Source: Enterobacteriaceae bacterium RIT693 (GTDB taxonomy: Bacteria; Pseudomonadota; Gammaproteobacteria; Enterobacterales; Enterobacteriaceae). Taken from it: DNA of 64,000 nucleotides. The stretch lies in assembly GCA_009668225.1 (NCBI GenBank), contig WJYK01000004.1, positions 372,001 through 436,000 of the forward strand, given 5' to 3'. The notes beneath the pieces are model-generated. The model ran no database searches. It saw only the letters and a program-made list of their open reading frames with translations, and had not been told where the DNA came from. A program made the position numbers and the translations under genes. This document shows, piece by piece, positions 42,791-56,144 of the stretch (position 1 is the first letter of the stretch; the number at the start of each line of letters is the position of its first letter).

Positions 42791-42872
42791 GCTTCCAGCC
42801 ATAAGGGCTGAAGCGTGAGCCGCGCGATTTGATTTGCGGCCTGCTGGCTTTCCTTAAGATAGCCGCAGGCCG
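42791..42872 (+). other. Two hairpins between lpxD and fabZ
   Basis: The first, at 42791-42814, pairs GCTTC-AGCC with GGCT-GAAGC (one bulged C). The second, at 42837-42872, pairs CGGCCTGC-GGCT with AGCC-GCAGGCCG (one bulged T, 11-base loop). Neither ends in a U run, so they may be RNase or attenuator sites rather than terminators. Confidence 0.6.
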
Positions 42873-42914
42873 TGTTATTATTGTCATTTAGAATATTTAG
42901 ACAGGAAGAGTATT

Positions 42915-43370
42915 TTGACAACTGACACTCATACTCTGCACATTGAAGAGATTTTAGAGCTTCTGCCGCACCGTTATCCGTTCTTGCTGGTTGACCGCGT
43001 GCTGGATTTTGAAGAAGGTCGTTTTCTGCGCGCAGTAAAAAATGTCTCTGTAAATGAGCCGTTTTTCCAGGGCCACTTCCCGGGCAAGCCGATTTTCCCT
43101 GGCGTGCTGATTCTGGAAGCGATGGCGCAGGCTACCGGTATTCTGGCGTTTAAAAGCGTGGGTAAACTTGAACCGGGTGAACTGTACTACTTTGCCGGCA
43201 TTGATGAAGCGCGCTTCAAGCGCCCGGTGGTGCCTGGCGATCAGATGGTTATGGAAGTGACCTTTGAGAAAACTCGTCGTGGTTTGACGCGTTTCAAAGG
43301 CGTTGCGACCGTTGACGGAAAAATTGTCTGCGAAGCAACCATGATGTGCGCACGCAGCCGGGAGGCCTAA
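42915..43370 (+). CDS. fabZ: 3-hydroxyacyl-ACP dehydratase FabZ
   Basis: FabZ dehydrates 3-hydroxyacyl-ACPs in fatty acid elongation and competes with LpxA for 3-hydroxymyristoyl-ACP, which sets the balance of phospholipid and lipid A. The 151-residue hot-dog protein has catalytic H54 in [13 protein letters not shown] and E68 in [11 protein letters not shown]. The start is TTG 42915 with AGGAAG upstream. lpxA begins three bases after its stop. Confidence 0.97.
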   Translation: MTTDTHTLHIEEILELLPHRYPFLLVDRVLDFEEGRFLRAVKNVSVNEPFFQGHFPGKPIFPGVLILEAMAQATGILAFKSVGKLEPGELYYFAGIDEARFKRPVVPGDQMVMEVTFEKTRRGLTRFKGVATVDGKIVCEATMMCARSREA

Positions 43371-43373
43371 TAC

Positions 43374-44162
43374 GTGATTGATAAGTCCGCCTTTATTCAT
43401 CCAACCGCTATCGTGGAAGAGGGTGCCATTATTGGTGCTAACGTCCACATTGGTCCGTTTTGTCTCGTCGGTCCAAACGTTGAAATCGGCGAAGGCACGG
43501 TACTGAAATCTCACGTTGTCGTGAATGGCCATACTAAAATTGGCCGTGATAACGAGATTTATCAGTTCGCGTCTATCGGTGAAGTTAACCAGGATCTGAA
43601 ATATGCGGGCGAGCCTACTCGTGTGGAAATTGGCGATCGCAACCGCATTCGCGAAAGCGTCACCATCCATCGTGGTACGGTGCAAGACGAGGGATTGACG
43701 AAGGTGGGTAGCGACAACCTGCTGATGATCAATGCGCACGTTGCGCATGATTGCCAGATTGGCGATCGCGTTATCCTCGCGAACAATGCAACGCTCGCGG
43801 GTCACGTACAAATTGGGGATCACGCTATCATTGGTGGAATGACCGCGGTGCATCAGTTCTGCATCATCGGTGCTCACGTTATGGTTGGCGGCTGCTCCGG
43901 CGTCGCGCAGGACGTTCCTCCTTACGTTATCGCACAGGGTAACCATGCGACACCGTTTGGCGTGAACATTGAAGGCCTGAAGCGACGTGGTTTCAGCAAA
44001 GAGGCGCTGCACGCGATTCGTAACGCCTATAAGATCCTCTATCGCAGTGGCAAAACGCTTGAAGAGGCGAAGCCGGAAATCGCTGAAATTGCAGCTCAGC
44101 ATCCGGAAGTAAATGCATTTGTTGAATTCTTTGCGCGCTCAACGCGCGGCTTGATTCGCTAA
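43374..44162 (+). CDS. lpxA: UDP-N-acetylglucosamine acyltransferase
   Basis: LpxA puts the first 3-hydroxymyristoyl chain on UDP-GlcNAc, opening lipid A synthesis. The 262-residue product is a left-handed beta helix of hexapeptide repeats with the catalytic H125 in [11 protein letters not shown], and a C-terminal helical region. It starts with GTG 43374 after GGGAGG. Its stop abuts the lpxB ATG. Confidence 0.97.
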   Translation: MIDKSAFIHPTAIVEEGAIIGANVHIGPFCLVGPNVEIGEGTVLKSHVVVNGHTKIGRDNEIYQFASIGEVNQDLKYAGEPTRVEIGDRNRIRESVTIHRGTVQDEGLTKVGSDNLLMINAHVAHDCQIGDRVILANNATLAGHVQIGDHAIIGGMTAVHQFCIIGAHVMVGGCSGVAQDVPPYVIAQGNHATPFGVNIEGLKRRGFSKEALHAIRNAYKILYRSGKTLEEAKPEIAEIAAQHPEVNAFVEFFARSTRGLIR

Positions 44163-45311
44163 ATGAAGCCTGGTCGTCCCCTTACGATTGCCCTGGTCGC
44201 CGGAGAAACTTCCGGCGATATTCTTGGTGCCGGTCTTATTCGCGAACTGAAAGCTCGCGTTCCCGACGCGCGGTTTGTTGGCGTGGCAGGGCCACTTATG
44301 CAGGCCGAAGGCTGCGAAGCCTGGTATGAGATGGAAGAGCTTGCGGTCATGGGCATTGTTGAAGTGCTCGGTCGCCTGCGTCGCCTGCTGCATATTCGCA
44401 GTGACCTCACGAAGCGCTTCACCGAACTGCAGCCCGATGTCTTTGTCGGCATCGATGCCCCGGATTTCAACATTACCCTCGAAGGCAACCTTAAAAAGCA
44501 GGGGATCCGTACGATCCACTACGTCAGCCCGTCTGTTTGGGCATGGCGGCAAAAACGCGTTTTCAAAATTGGCAGAGCGACCGATCTGGTGCTGGCTTTT
44601 CTGCCTTTCGAAAAAGCGTTTTACGACCGGTTTAATGTACCGTGTCGCTTCATCGGGCATACCATGGCGGACGCTATGCCGCTCGATCCGGATAAAAAAG
44701 CTGCTCGTGCAGCATTAGGCATCGCGCCTGATGCAAAATGCCTGGCGCTGCTGCCTGGCAGTCGTGGGGCTGAAGTCGAAATGCTAAGCGCAGACTTCCT
44801 GAGAACCGCACAGCTACTGCGTAAACGCTGGCCCGCACTTGACGTTGTCGTGCCGCTGGTGAATGCAAAGCGCCGCGAGCAGTTTGAAAGGATTAAGGCT
44901 GAGGTTGCCCCAGAGCTTCACGTCCATCTGCTTGATGGAAAAGCGCGTGAAGCAATGATCGCCAGCGACGCCGCGCTTCTGGCCTCCGGGACAGCTGCGC
45001 TTGAATGTATGCTGGCGAAATGCCCGATGGTTGTAGGCTACCGCATGAAGCCTTTCACCTTCTGGCTGGCGAAGCGCCTGGTGAAAACCGATTATGTCTC
45101 GCTGCCGAATCTGCTGGCCGGGCGCGAACTGGTCAAAGAGCTGCTGCAGAACGAGTGTGAGCCTGTTGGACTGGCATGCGCGCTGGAGCCGCTGCTGGAA
45201 GACGGCGCGGTCAGTCACCAGGTGCATGATACTTTTCGGGATTTGCACCGGCAGATCCGTTGCAACGCGGATAAACAGGCGGCGGATGCCGTGCTGGAGC
45301 TGGCAGAATGA
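44163..45311 (+). CDS. lpxB: Lipid A disaccharide synthase
   Basis: LpxB joins UDP-2,3-diacylglucosamine and lipid X into the lipid A disaccharide. This GT19 enzyme of 382 residues has [13 protein letters not shown] near the N-terminus, [22 protein letters not shown] and the C-terminal [10 protein letters not shown] and [10 protein letters not shown] stretches. It shares an ATGA overlap with rnhB at 45308-45311 and directly follows lpxA. Confidence 0.97.
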   Translation: MKPGRPLTIALVAGETSGDILGAGLIRELKARVPDARFVGVAGPLMQAEGCEAWYEMEELAVMGIVEVLGRLRRLLHIRSDLTKRFTELQPDVFVGIDAPDFNITLEGNLKKQGIRTIHYVSPSVWAWRQKRVFKIGRATDLVLAFLPFEKAFYDRFNVPCRFIGHTMADAMPLDPDKKAARAALGIAPDAKCLALLPGSRGAEVEMLSADFLRTAQLLRKRWPALDVVVPLVNAKRREQFERIKAEVAPELHVHLLDGKAREAMIASDAALLASGTAALECMLAKCPMVVGYRMKPFTFWLAKRLVKTDYVSLPNLLAGRELVKELLQNECEPVGLACALEPLLEDGAVSHQVHDTFRDLHRQIRCNADKQAADAVLELAE

Positions 45312-45904
45312 TGGACTTTATTTATCCCCATACTCATTTGGTCGCTGGCGTCGATGAGGTTGGCCGTGGCCCGTTAGTCGGCGCGGTTGTCACCGCGGCG
45401 GTGATCCTTGATCCAGCAAGGCCGATCGTGGGGCTGGCGGATTCGAAAAAATTATCAGAAAAGCGTCGGCTGGCGCTGTATGACGAGATTATCGACAAGG
45501 CATTAAGCTGGAGTCTGGGCCGCGCCGAGCCGGAAGAGATTGATCAACTCAATATTCTGCACGCCACGATGCTGGCAATGCAGCGTGCGGTTGCGGGCCT
45601 GAGCGTCGTTCCGGAATATGTGTTGATCGACGGCAACCGCTGCCCTGCGTTACCTGTGCCGTCGCTGGCGGTAGTAAAAGGCGACAGCCGGGTGGCAGAA
45701 ATCAGCGCGGCGTCAATACTGGCCAAAGTTACGCGCGACCGTGAAATGGCCGAGCTGGACGTTAGCTTCCCACAATACGGCTTTGCCCAACACAAGGGCT
45801 ATCCGACCGCTTTTCATCTTGAGAAGCTTGCCGAGCATGGGGCTACTGAGCACCATCGCCGCAGCTTTGCCCCTGTTAAACGCGCGCTTGGACTGCTGTC
45901 CTGA
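45308..45904 (+). CDS. rnhB: Ribonuclease HII
   Basis: RNase HII nicks DNA 5' of misincorporated ribonucleotides to start excision repair. The 198-residue product has the [10 protein letters not shown] motif with D16 and E17 and the later LIDGNRCP aspartate. The GYPTAFH helix-turn and a basic end ([12 protein letters not shown]) complete the family pattern. It is translationally coupled to lpxB and lies upstream of dnaE. Confidence 0.97.
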   Translation: MMDFIYPHTHLVAGVDEVGRGPLVGAVVTAAVILDPARPIVGLADSKKLSEKRRLALYDEIIDKALSWSLGRAEPEEIDQLNILHATMLAMQRAVAGLSVVPEYVLIDGNRCPALPVPSLAVVKGDSRVAEISAASILAKVTRDREMAELDVSFPQYGFAQHKGYPTAFHLEKLAEHGATEHHRRSFAPVKRALGLLS

Positions 45905-45939
45905 CCCGCAAGTAGCTGATACAGAGTAATTGGTGAGAG

Positions 45940-49422
<3,483 letters not shown>

Positions 49423-49434
49423 AACAGGAATATT

Positions 49435-50394
49435 ATGAGTCTGAATTTCCTTGATTTCGAACAGCCGATTGCAGAGCTGGAAGCGAAAATCGATTCCCTG
49501 ACGGCCGTTAGCCGCCAGGATGAAAAACTGGATATTAATCTGGACGAAGAAGTGCAGCGTCTGCGCGAGAAAAGCGTTGAGCTGACCCGCAAGATCTTCG
49601 CTGATTTAGGCGCATGGCAGATCGCGCAACTGGCGCGTCACCCGCAGCGCCCGTACACGCTGGATTATCTGCGCCTGGCTTTTGACGAGTTCGATGAGCT
49701 GGCGGGTGACCGCGCTTATGCTGACGATAAAGCCATTGTCGGGGGGACCGCTCGTCTGGACGGCCGTCCGGTGATGATCATTGGTCATCAGAAAGGGCGT
49801 GAAACCAAAGAGAAGATCCGTCGTAACTTTGGGATGCCGGCGCCTGAAGGCTACCGCAAAGCGCTGCGTCTGATGGAAATGGCTGAACGCTTTAATATGC
49901 CAATCATTACCTTCATCGACACGCCGGGTGCTTATCCTGGCGTTGGCGCTGAAGAGCGTGGCCAGTCAGAAGCGATCGCCCGTAACCTACGTGAAATGTC
50001 TCGTCTGAAAGTGCCGGTTATCTGCACCGTGATTGGTGAAGGGGGTTCCGGCGGTGCGCTGGCCATTGGCGTGGGCGACAAAGTGAATATGCTGCAGTAC
50101 AGCACCTATTCGGTTATCTCTCCGGAAGGCTGCGCGTCCATTCTGTGGAAAAGCGCAGATAAAGCTCCGCTGGCGGCAGAAGCGATGGGCATCATTGCTC
50201 CTCGTCTGAAAGAGTTGAAGCTTATCGATACCGTTATTCCAGAACCGCTTGGCGGCGCACACCGCAATCCGGAAGTGATGGCTGCTTCCCTGCGTGCACA
50301 GCTTCTGGCTGACCTGGCTGACCTCGATGTGCTGAATAAAGACGAGCTGTTAAACCGTCGCTATCAGCGCCTGATGAGCTACGGCTACGCCTGA
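49435..50394 (+). CDS. accA: Acetyl-CoA carboxylase carboxyltransferase subunit alpha
   Basis: AccA with AccD moves CO2 from carboxybiotin to acetyl-CoA, giving malonyl-CoA for fatty acid synthesis. The 319-residue product has an N-terminal helical segment and the crotonase-like carboxyltransferase core ([20 protein letters not shown] and [15 protein letters not shown]). It follows dnaE closely and ends at a terminator. Confidence 0.98.
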   Translation: MSLNFLDFEQPIAELEAKIDSLTAVSRQDEKLDINLDEEVQRLREKSVELTRKIFADLGAWQIAQLARHPQRPYTLDYLRLAFDEFDELAGDRAYADDKAIVGGTARLDGRPVMIIGHQKGRETKEKIRRNFGMPAPEGYRKALRLMEMAERFNMPIITFIDTPGAYPGVGAEERGQSEAIARNLREMSRLKVPVICTVIGEGGSGGALAIGVGDKVNMLQYSTYSVISPEGCASILWKSADKAPLAAEAMGIIAPRLKELKLIDTVIPEPLGGAHRNPEVMAASLRAQLLADLADLDVLNKDELLNRRYQRLMSYGYA

Positions 50395-50417
50395 TTTTAT
50401 GCTGTAAAATAGCGATA

Positions 50418-50441
50418 AGGGTCGGATTTTCCGGCCCTTTT
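50418..50441 (+). terminator. accA terminator
   Basis: AAGGGTCGG-ATTTT-CCGGCCCTT, with one G-T pair, is followed by TTT. It ends the long lipid/replication transcript before ldcC. Confidence 0.8.
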
Positions 50442-50510
50442 TGCATTTATCGCTTCCTGGAAAACCCCATTGCGCTATGCTTAGCAAAGTCTTTTTCCAG
50501 GAGGTGAACA

Positions 50511-52652
50511 TTGAATACTATTGCGATCATGGGGCCGCACGGCGTTTTCTACAAAGACGAGCCCATCAAGGAACTTCACCGCGCCCTGGAGCTGCAAGGC
50601 TTTCAGCTCATCTACCCGACTAACAGCACCGATCTTCTCAAGCTGATTGAACACAATCCACGCATCTGCGGCGTTGTCTTTGACTGGGACGAATACAGCC
50701 TCGATTTGTGCAGTGAAATTAACCTGCTAAATGAAAACCTGCCGCTGTATGCGTTTATCAATACTCACTCCTCTTTGAACGTTAGCGTGAATGAAATGCG
50801 CATGGCGCTGTGGTTCTTCGAATATGCGCTTAGCGCCGCCGACGACATCGCCCTGCGTATTCGCCAGTACACCGATGAGTACCTGGATACGATTACGCCG
50901 CCGCTGACCAAAGCGCTGTTCACCTATGTTAAAGAGGGGAAATATACCTTCTGTACGCCAGGACATATGGCCGGTACCGCCTACCAAAAAAGTCCTGTTG
51001 GTTGCCTGTTTTACGACTTCTTTGGCGGCAATACGCTGAAGGCTGACGTATCGATTTCGGTCACGGAACTGGGATCGCTGCTTGACCATACCGGCCCTCA
51101 TCTTGAGGCGGAAGAGTATATCGCCCGCACTTTTGGCGCTGAGCAAAGCTATATGGTGACCAACGGCACTTCGACGTCCAACAAGATTGTCGGCATGTAT
51201 GCCGCGCCGTCCGGCAGTACGATCCTCGTGGACCGCAACTGCCATAAATCGCTGACCCACTTGCTGATGATGACTAACCTGGTGCCGATCTGGCTGAAGC
51301 CTACGCGCAACGCGCTGGGTATTCTCGGTGGAATTCCTCAGCGTGAGTTCACTCGTGAAATTATCGAGCAGAAAGTGGCGGCGACGCCAGATGCCCGGTG
51401 GCCGGTACACGCTGTGATCACCAACTCAACCTATGACGGTCTGCTGTATAACACCGACTTCATCAAGAAAACGCTGGATGTGCCGTCTATTCATTTTGAT
51501 TCTGCCTGGGTGCCCTATACCAACTTTCACCCGATCTATCAGGGGAAAAGCGGCATGAGCGGCGATCGTGTACCGGGCAAGGTTATCTATGAAACCCAGT
51601 CGACCCACAAGCTGCTGGCGGCATTCTCTCAGGCTTCGCTTATCCATATTAAAGGCGACTACGACGAAGAGACCTTTAACGAAGCCTACATGATGCATAC
51701 CACAACGTCGCCAAGCTACCCGCTGGTGGCCTCGATTGAAACCGCGGCCGCCATGCTGCGAGGCAATCCGGGAAAACGGCTGATTAATCGTTCCGTGGAG
51801 CGGGCTTTGCATTTCCGTCGTGAAGTACAGCGTTTACGCGAAGAGTCAGAAGACTGGTTCTTCGATATCTGGCAGCCCGATCGTGTTGACGAGGCCGAGT
51901 GTTGGCCAATAGCGCCCGGTGAGGAAGACTGGCACGGCTTCCGGGACGCGGATGCCGATCATATGTTCCTCGATCCGATCAAAGTGACCATCCTGACGCC
52001 GGGAATGAGCGAGCTGGGGGAGATGGCGGAGGAGGGGATCCCGGCAGCGCTGGTGGCTAAGTTCCTGGACGAGCGCGGCGTCGTGGTAGAAAAAACAGGC
52101 CCGTATAACCTGCTGTTCTTATTCAGTATCGGTATTGATAAAACCAAAGCACTAAGCCTGTTGCGCGGGCTGACGGAGTTCAAACGCGCTTACGATCTTA
52201 ACCTACGGGTGAAGAACATGCTGCCGGATCTGTACGCGGAAGATCCTGATTTTTATCGCAACATGCGTATTCAAACGTTGGCGCAGGGGATCCATAAACT
52301 GATCAAACAGCATAACCTGCCGGATCTGATGCTGCGCGCCTTTGATGTGCTGCCGGAAATGCGTATGACGCCGCACGAAGCTTATCAGCAGCAGGTAAAA
52401 GGCAATGTAGAAACGGTGGAGATTGAAGAGCTGCTTGGGCGAGTCTCGGCTAACATGATCCTGCCTTATCCTCCCGGCGTGCCGGTGGTGATGCCCGGAG
52501 AAGTGATCGCCAGGGAGAGCCGTGCGGTGCTCGACTTCCTGCTGATGCTGTGTTCGGTCGGGGAGCATTATCCGGGCTTTGAAACGGATATTCACGGGGC
52601 AAAACTCGGTGAGGATGGGATCTACAGAGTACGAGTCCTAAAAGAAGCCTGA
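50511..52652 (+). CDS. ldcC: Constitutive lysine decarboxylase LdcC
   Basis: LdcC decarboxylates lysine to cadaverine with PLP, in the aspartate-aminotransferase-fold decarboxylase family (Orn/Lys/Arg decarboxylases). The 713-residue product has the wing domain (MNTIAIMGPHGVFYKDEPIK), CTPGHMAGTAYQKSP, and the PLP lysine in ETQSTHKLLAAFSQAS. The start is TTG 50511 with a strong AGGAGG seven bases upstream. Its position after accA, without a cadB partner, points to LdcC rather than the acid-induced CadA. Confidence 0.95.
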   Translation: MNTIAIMGPHGVFYKDEPIKELHRALELQGFQLIYPTNSTDLLKLIEHNPRICGVVFDWDEYSLDLCSEINLLNENLPLYAFINTHSSLNVSVNEMRMALWFFEYALSAADDIALRIRQYTDEYLDTITPPLTKALFTYVKEGKYTFCTPGHMAGTAYQKSPVGCLFYDFFGGNTLKADVSISVTELGSLLDHTGPHLEAEEYIARTFGAEQSYMVTNGTSTSNKIVGMYAAPSGSTILVDRNCHKSLTHLLMMTNLVPIWLKPTRNALGILGGIPQREFTREIIEQKVAATPDARWPVHAVITNSTYDGLLYNTDFIKKTLDVPSIHFDSAWVPYTNFHPIYQGKSGMSGDRVPGKVIYETQSTHKLLAAFSQASLIHIKGDYDEETFNEAYMMHTTTSPSYPLVASIETAAAMLRGNPGKRLINRSVERALHFRREVQRLREESEDWFFDIWQPDRVDEAECWPIAPGEEDWHGFRDADADHMFLDPIKVTILTPGMSELGEMAEEGIPAALVAKFLDERGVVVEKTGPYNLLFLFSIGIDKTKALSLLRGLTEFKRAYDLNLRVKNMLPDLYAEDPDFYRNMRIQTLAQGIHKLIKQHNLPDLMLRAFDVLPEMRMTPHEAYQQQVKGNVETVEIEELLGRVSANMILPYPPGVPVVMPGEVIARESRAVLDFLLMLCSVGEHYPGFETDIHGAKLGEDGIYRVRVLKEA

Positions 52653-52709
52653 GTGCTTGCTTTGCGGGGAAACGGTGATTACCTTGCCTGCAGTGACTAA
52701 GGAGATTTT

Positions 52710-53099
52710 ATGCTGGGTTTAAAGCAAATTCATCACGTCGCGATTATCGCGTCGGACTACGAGCGCAGTAAGCAGTTCTATTGTGATGTGCTGGAGTTTA
52801 CGCTCGAAGCGGAAGTTTATCGCAAGGAGAGAGACTCCTGGAAAGGTGACCTTGCGCTGAACGGGCAGTACGTTATTGAGCTGTTCTCTTTCCCGTTCCC
52901 GCCAGCGCGGCCAAGCCGCCCGGAGGCCTGCGGGCTTCGCCACCTGGCATTCAACGTGGAGAATATCGACCAGGCGATCGCTCACCTTGAAAGCCATGGC
53001 GTAAAATGCGAACCCATTCGCATCGACCCCTACACGGATAAACGCTTCACCTTCTTCAGCGATCCTGACGGCCTACCGCTGGAACTTTATCAGCAGTAA
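52710..53099 (+). CDS. gloA2: VOC family metalloprotein (glyoxalase I-like)
   Basis: The gene is yaeR/gloA2 in E. coli, a small vicinal-oxygen-chelate protein with reported or suspected glyoxalase activity. The 129-residue product has two beta-alpha-beta-beta-beta halves, with HHVAIIASDYERSKQFYCDVL in the first and LRHLAFNVENIDQAIAHLES in the second, and the last metal ligand in PLELYQQ. The substrate is not shown by the sequence. Confidence 0.92.
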   Translation: MLGLKQIHHVAIIASDYERSKQFYCDVLEFTLEAEVYRKERDSWKGDLALNGQYVIELFSFPFPPARPSRPEACGLRHLAFNVENIDQAIAHLESHGVKCEPIRIDPYTDKRFTFFSDPDGLPLELYQQ

Positions 53100-53160
53100 G
53101 CCTTGCCAGCGTGGTTAATGCCCGGTAATTTGCCGGGCAAACCCTTTGTAATGGCGAACT

Positions 53161-54468
53161 ATGACTATCCGCGAACTTCAGTCCTTTCTGCATCCTCACC
53201 GCCAGTTGCTGGTGGCGTTTAGCGGTGGGCTGGATTCGACCGTTCTGCTGCATCAGCTGGTGACCCTTCGCGATACGCTGCAACCTGCGCTTAAGATCCG
53301 GGCGATGCATATTCATCATGGGCTTAGCCCGCGGGCGGATAGCTGGGTGGAGCACTGCCGGGCGCTTTGTGTGGCATGGCGCGTGCCGTTCGATGTGGCT
53401 CATGTGCAGCTTCCACCCGGTGGGCAGGGTATCGAAGGGGAAGCGCGAATCGCTCGCTATCAGGCGCTATCAGGTTCGCTTCTGGCAGGTGAAGTCCTGC
53501 TGACGGCACAGCATTTGGACGATCAGTGTGAGACCTTCCTGTTGGCGCTTAAACGCGGAAGCGGCCCGGCGGGGCTGGCGTCGATGCCCTCTATCTTACC
53601 TTTTGGCGATACCTCATTATTGCGCCCACTGCTGGCGACGTCCCGTTCTGAGCTTGAAGAGTGGGCGCGGGTTCACCAGTTAAACTGGATTGAAGACGAA
53701 AGTAATCAGGATGATAAATATGACCGGAATTTCCTGCGCCTGAGGGTGGTTCCCCTGCTGCTGCAGAGGTGGCCTCACTTTTCCCGCAGCGTTGCCCGGA
53801 GCGCTGAGTTGTGCGGCGAGCAGGAACAACTGCTGGATGAACTTTTAGCTGAACAGCTCGGCGGACTGATGTCGCGGCAGGGAGCGTTGCGTATTGAGCC
53901 ATTGGCGGAGGTGAGCGAGGCCCGACGTTTTGCTTTACTGCGCCGCTGGCTGGCTTATCACCGTGCGGCAATGCCTTCGCGCGCGGCGCTCGAGCGTCTT
54001 TGGCAGGAAGTTGCCCTGAGCCGGGAAGATGCAAACCCTCGCCTGCGCCTGGGGGCTCATGAAATCAGGCGTTTCCAGGGGGCGTTGTATTGGGTGCCCC
54101 TGCAGGAAATAGACAAAGAGACCGTTTATTCATGGCTCGCACCGTATCAACCGCTCTCTCTTCCAGGCATGGGAACCCTGTCTGTTAGCGAAAACGGTAT
54201 TGCGGTGCGAAAACCTCTGGCGGATGAGGCTGTTAGCGTTCGCTTTAAGGCCTCAGGTCTGCTGCATATTGTCGGCAGAGATAAAGGCCGAACGCTGAAA
54301 AAAATCTGGCAGGAACTGCGTATTCCACCGTGGCAGCGTGATGCCACGCCGCTGCTGTTTTATGGCGAACAGCTTATTGCTGCACCAGGCGTTTTTGTCA
54401 CCCGTGAAGGACAGGCAACGGATCATTCATGCTGGCATATAGACTGGCAAAAGGGAGTTGAGCAATGA
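53161..54468 (+). CDS. tilS: tRNA(Ile)-lysidine synthase
   Basis: TilS changes the wobble C34 of tRNA(Ile)(CAU) to lysidine, which switches its codon from AUG to AUA; it is essential. The 435-residue product has the PP-loop SGGLDST at 21-27, a HHGLSPRA segment, the [16 protein letters not shown] block, and the C-terminal tRNA-binding domain. Its last bases overlap the start of the cytochrome c gene as ATGA at 54465-54468, which is not the E. coli K-12 arrangement. Confidence 0.97.
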   Translation: MTIRELQSFLHPHRQLLVAFSGGLDSTVLLHQLVTLRDTLQPALKIRAMHIHHGLSPRADSWVEHCRALCVAWRVPFDVAHVQLPPGGQGIEGEARIARYQALSGSLLAGEVLLTAQHLDDQCETFLLALKRGSGPAGLASMPSILPFGDTSLLRPLLATSRSELEEWARVHQLNWIEDESNQDDKYDRNFLRLRVVPLLLQRWPHFSRSVARSAELCGEQEQLLDELLAEQLGGLMSRQGALRIEPLAEVSEARRFALLRRWLAYHRAAMPSRAALERLWQEVALSREDANPRLRLGAHEIRRFQGALYWVPLQEIDKETVYSWLAPYQPLSLPGMGTLSVSENGIAVRKPLADEAVSVRFKASGLLHIVGRDKGRTLKKIWQELRIPPWQRDATPLLFYGEQLIAAPGVFVTREGQATDHSCWHIDWQKGVEQ

Positions 54469-54776
54469 AAAAAATCGTACTGCTGCTTGGGCTAATGGCC
54501 TGCAGTTTACCCGCTCTCGCTAAAGGAGATGCCCAAGCTGGAGAAGCGAAGGCGATGACCTGTGTCGCCTGCCATGGGATGAACGGTAAAGCGTCTGCGC
54601 CGCTCTATCCAAACATCGGCGGGCAGAGCGAAGCCTATCTCGAACACTCGCTTCAGGCTTACAAAAAAGGGGAGCGGAGCGGTGGGCAGGCAGAAATCAT
54701 GAAGGCTTACGTCAGCGGGCTTTCGGATGAGGATATCAGTAATCTGGCGGCGTACTACGCCTCAATGAAGCCGTAA
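54465..54776 (+). CDS. Small c-type cytochrome, coupled to tilS
   Basis: This 103-residue protein has a signal peptide ([19 protein letters not shown]) and a single haem-attachment motif CVACH (C33, C36, H37), followed by [16 protein letters not shown]79 in [12 protein letters not shown] is the likely sixth iron ligand. That is the pattern of a class I cytochrome c of the c553/c4-half type, working in the periplasm after Ccm maturation. Its ATG overlaps the tilS stop. It is not found here in E. coli K-12. The redox partner is unknown. Confidence 0.9.
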   Translation: MKKIVLLLGLMACSLPALAKGDAQAGEAKAMTCVACHGMNGKASAPLYPNIGGQSEAYLEHSLQAYKKGERSGGQAEIMKAYVSGLSDEDISNLAAYYASMKP

Positions 54777-54782
54777 ACAAAA

Positions 54783-54815
54783 CGGGCAACCAACCTGGCT
54801 GCCCGTTTTGTGTTA
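54783..54815. terminator. Terminator between cytochrome c gene and rof
   Basis: AAAACGGGCA pairs with TGCCCGTTTT across an 11-base loop, with A-rich and T-rich flanks. It sits between the convergent cytochrome c gene and rof and can work both ways. Confidence 0.75.
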
Positions 54816-54831
54816 TATGCGGTGACAACCG

Positions 54832-55092
54832 TTATTCAACGCTGACTACAATGGTGCCAATTTCAGGGTGACTGAAGCTGTTAATCTTATCAAGGCGTAA
54901 TTCACGCGAGGCGCCGGCGTCATCGACAATCAGGTATTCAACGTTTTTACGAGAAACCAGATCGCTCGCTTTGGCCTTGAAAATCTCCCCGTCTTTTAAT
55001 TCCAGCGTAAGTAACAAGTGATGCTGGCAGGCGAGCTCGAGATTGTCATAATCATCACAGTTGATGGGTTGATACGCATCATTCATTGACAT
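54832..55092 (-). CDS. rof: Rho-binding antiterminator Rof
   Basis: Rof binds Rho and inhibits termination by it. The 86-residue product has an OB/Sm-like beta-barrel sequence ([19 protein letters not shown], then [19 protein letters not shown]). I start at the ATG at 55092, which has GGTGAG five bases upstream; an ATG two codons later gives the 84-residue length of E. coli and is equally possible. It overlaps the end of yaeP, so the pair is translationally coupled. Confidence 0.92.
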   Translation of the reverse strand: MSMNDAYQPINCDDYDNLELACQHHLLLTLELKDGEIFKAKASDLVSRKNVEYLIVDDAGASRELRLDKINSFSHPEIGTIVVSVE

Positions 55093-55279
55093 AATCGCTC
55101 ACCAGTAAGTTCGCGGCAGCATAAGCCGCCTGTTCCCTGACCGACTCCGAGACGGCCTCGCTGGAGGCAACTTCGTTCAGAGCCTTCAATACGCATCCTA
55201 AGGCATCAGGAATGTAGCCTAAATCACCGCTGGCAATTTCCGCGTAGCGTTGTCGTACCAATTCACAATACTTTTCCAC
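55079..55279 (-). CDS. yaeP: UPF0253 family protein YaeP
   Basis: YaeP is a conserved small enteric protein of unknown function. The 66-residue product, [19 protein letters not shown] onward, begins at a GTG (55279) preceded by GAGGAGG, and gives exactly the E. coli length. Its stop lies within the first codons of rof. The 322 bases up to yaeQ hold its promoter region and the ERIC repeats. Confidence 0.88.
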   Translation of the reverse strand: MEKYCELVRQRYAEIASGDLGYIPDALGCVLKALNEVASSEAVSESVREQAAYAAANLLVSDYVNE

Positions 55280-55403
55280 ATACCCTCCTCTCAGAGTCCC
55301 GACTTCAGACCTATTCGTGGGGTCAAGTCTAAGCCTACGAAGATAAACTCTGTTTAGCAAGGTGACTATACCACAGCAATGTAACCGATATCAGCCACGC
55401 AAA

Positions 55404-55530
55404 TATACCCGTCATACTTCGAGCCGCAGGTGCGTTAACTGCACTCGCTCACCCCAGTCACTTACTTTGTGTAAGCTCCTGGGGATTCACGAGCTTGTCG
55501 CCTGCCTGCAACTCGAATTATTTAGGGTAT
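55404..55530 (+). repeat. Complete ERIC element between yaeP and yaeQ
   Basis: A 127-base imperfect palindrome has near-matches to the ERIC2 region (CGCTCACCCCAGTCACTTAC, 55446-55465) and the ERIC1R region (GTAAGCTCCTGGGGATTCAC, 55471-55490) on the same strand. TATACCC at the left end mirrors GGGTATA at the right. It is the full length of the known ERIC unit. Confidence 0.93.
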
Positions 55531-55562
55531 ACCCGCCATACTTCGAGCCGCAGGTGTGTTAT
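55524..55562 (+). repeat. Partial ERIC end next to the complete copy
   Basis: The stretch from GGGTATACCC repeats the first 35 or so bases of the ERIC element (CATACTTCGAGCCGCAGGTG at 55538-55557) and then stops just before yaeQ. It shares the end of the complete copy, so the two form a truncated tandem. Confidence 0.75.
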
Positions 55563-55601
55563 TTCGCTACAATAGCGCGCAATTGTGTATGGAGAAGTGT
55601 G

Positions 55602-56144
55602 ATGGCGTTAAAAGCGACAATTTATAAGGCGACGGTGAATGTAGCCGATCTCGATCGTAATCGGTTTATGGACAGCAGCCTGACACTGGCACGCCACCCT
55701 TCGGAAACGCAGGAACGCATGATGCTTCGCCTGCTGGCGTGGATTAAATATGCGGATGAACGTCTGGAATTTACGCGTGGGCTCAGCGCGGAAGAAGAGC
55801 CGGAGATCTGGCGAAAAAACGACCATCTTGGCATTGATTTGTGGGTAGAGCTTGGGTTGCCGGAAGAGCGCCGCGTGAAAAAAGCCTGCAGCCAGGCAGC
55901 TGAGGTGGCATTGTTTACCTATAATAGTCGGGCGGCGGAAATTTGGTGGCAGCAAAACCAGAATCGCCTGAGCCAGTTTAAAAACCTGTCTATCTGGTAT
56001 CTGGATGATGCTCAGCTGGCGAAGCTAAGCGAGTTTGGCACACGCACCATGAACCTGCAGGCGACCATTCAGGATGGCGCGATTTGGCTGTCGGACAGCG
56101 AGAATAATCTGGAAATCCACTTTACGGCCTGGCAGCAGCGATGA
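55602..56144 (+). CDS. yaeQ: YaeQ family protein
   Basis: YaeQ has a PD-(D/E)XK nuclease-like fold; multicopy effects on RfaH-dependent expression are reported, but no direct activity is established. The 180-residue product starts [19 protein letters not shown] and includes [16 protein letters not shown] and [21 protein letters not shown] 55602 follows GGAG; the frame is open back to 55362 only because the ERIC element contains no stop. It overlaps arfB by four bases. Confidence 0.94.
   Translation: MALKATIYKATVNVADLDRNRFMDSSLTLARHPSETQERMMLRLLAWIKYADERLEFTRGLSAEEEPEIWRKNDHLGIDLWVELGLPEERRVKKACSQAAEVALFTYNSRAAEIWWQQNQNRLSQFKNLSIWYLDDAQLAKLSEFGTRTMNLQATIQDGAIWLSDSENNLEIHFTAWQQR

Noticed and set aside
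42954-44102. 382-codon minus-strand frame opposite fabZ and lpxA
   Set aside because: It spans two recognised genes and their junction, with no homology or start signal.
55362-55601. 80-codon N-terminal extension of yaeQ through the ERIC repeats
   Set aside because: The repeat is simply free of stops in this frame. The family start and ribosome site are at 55602.
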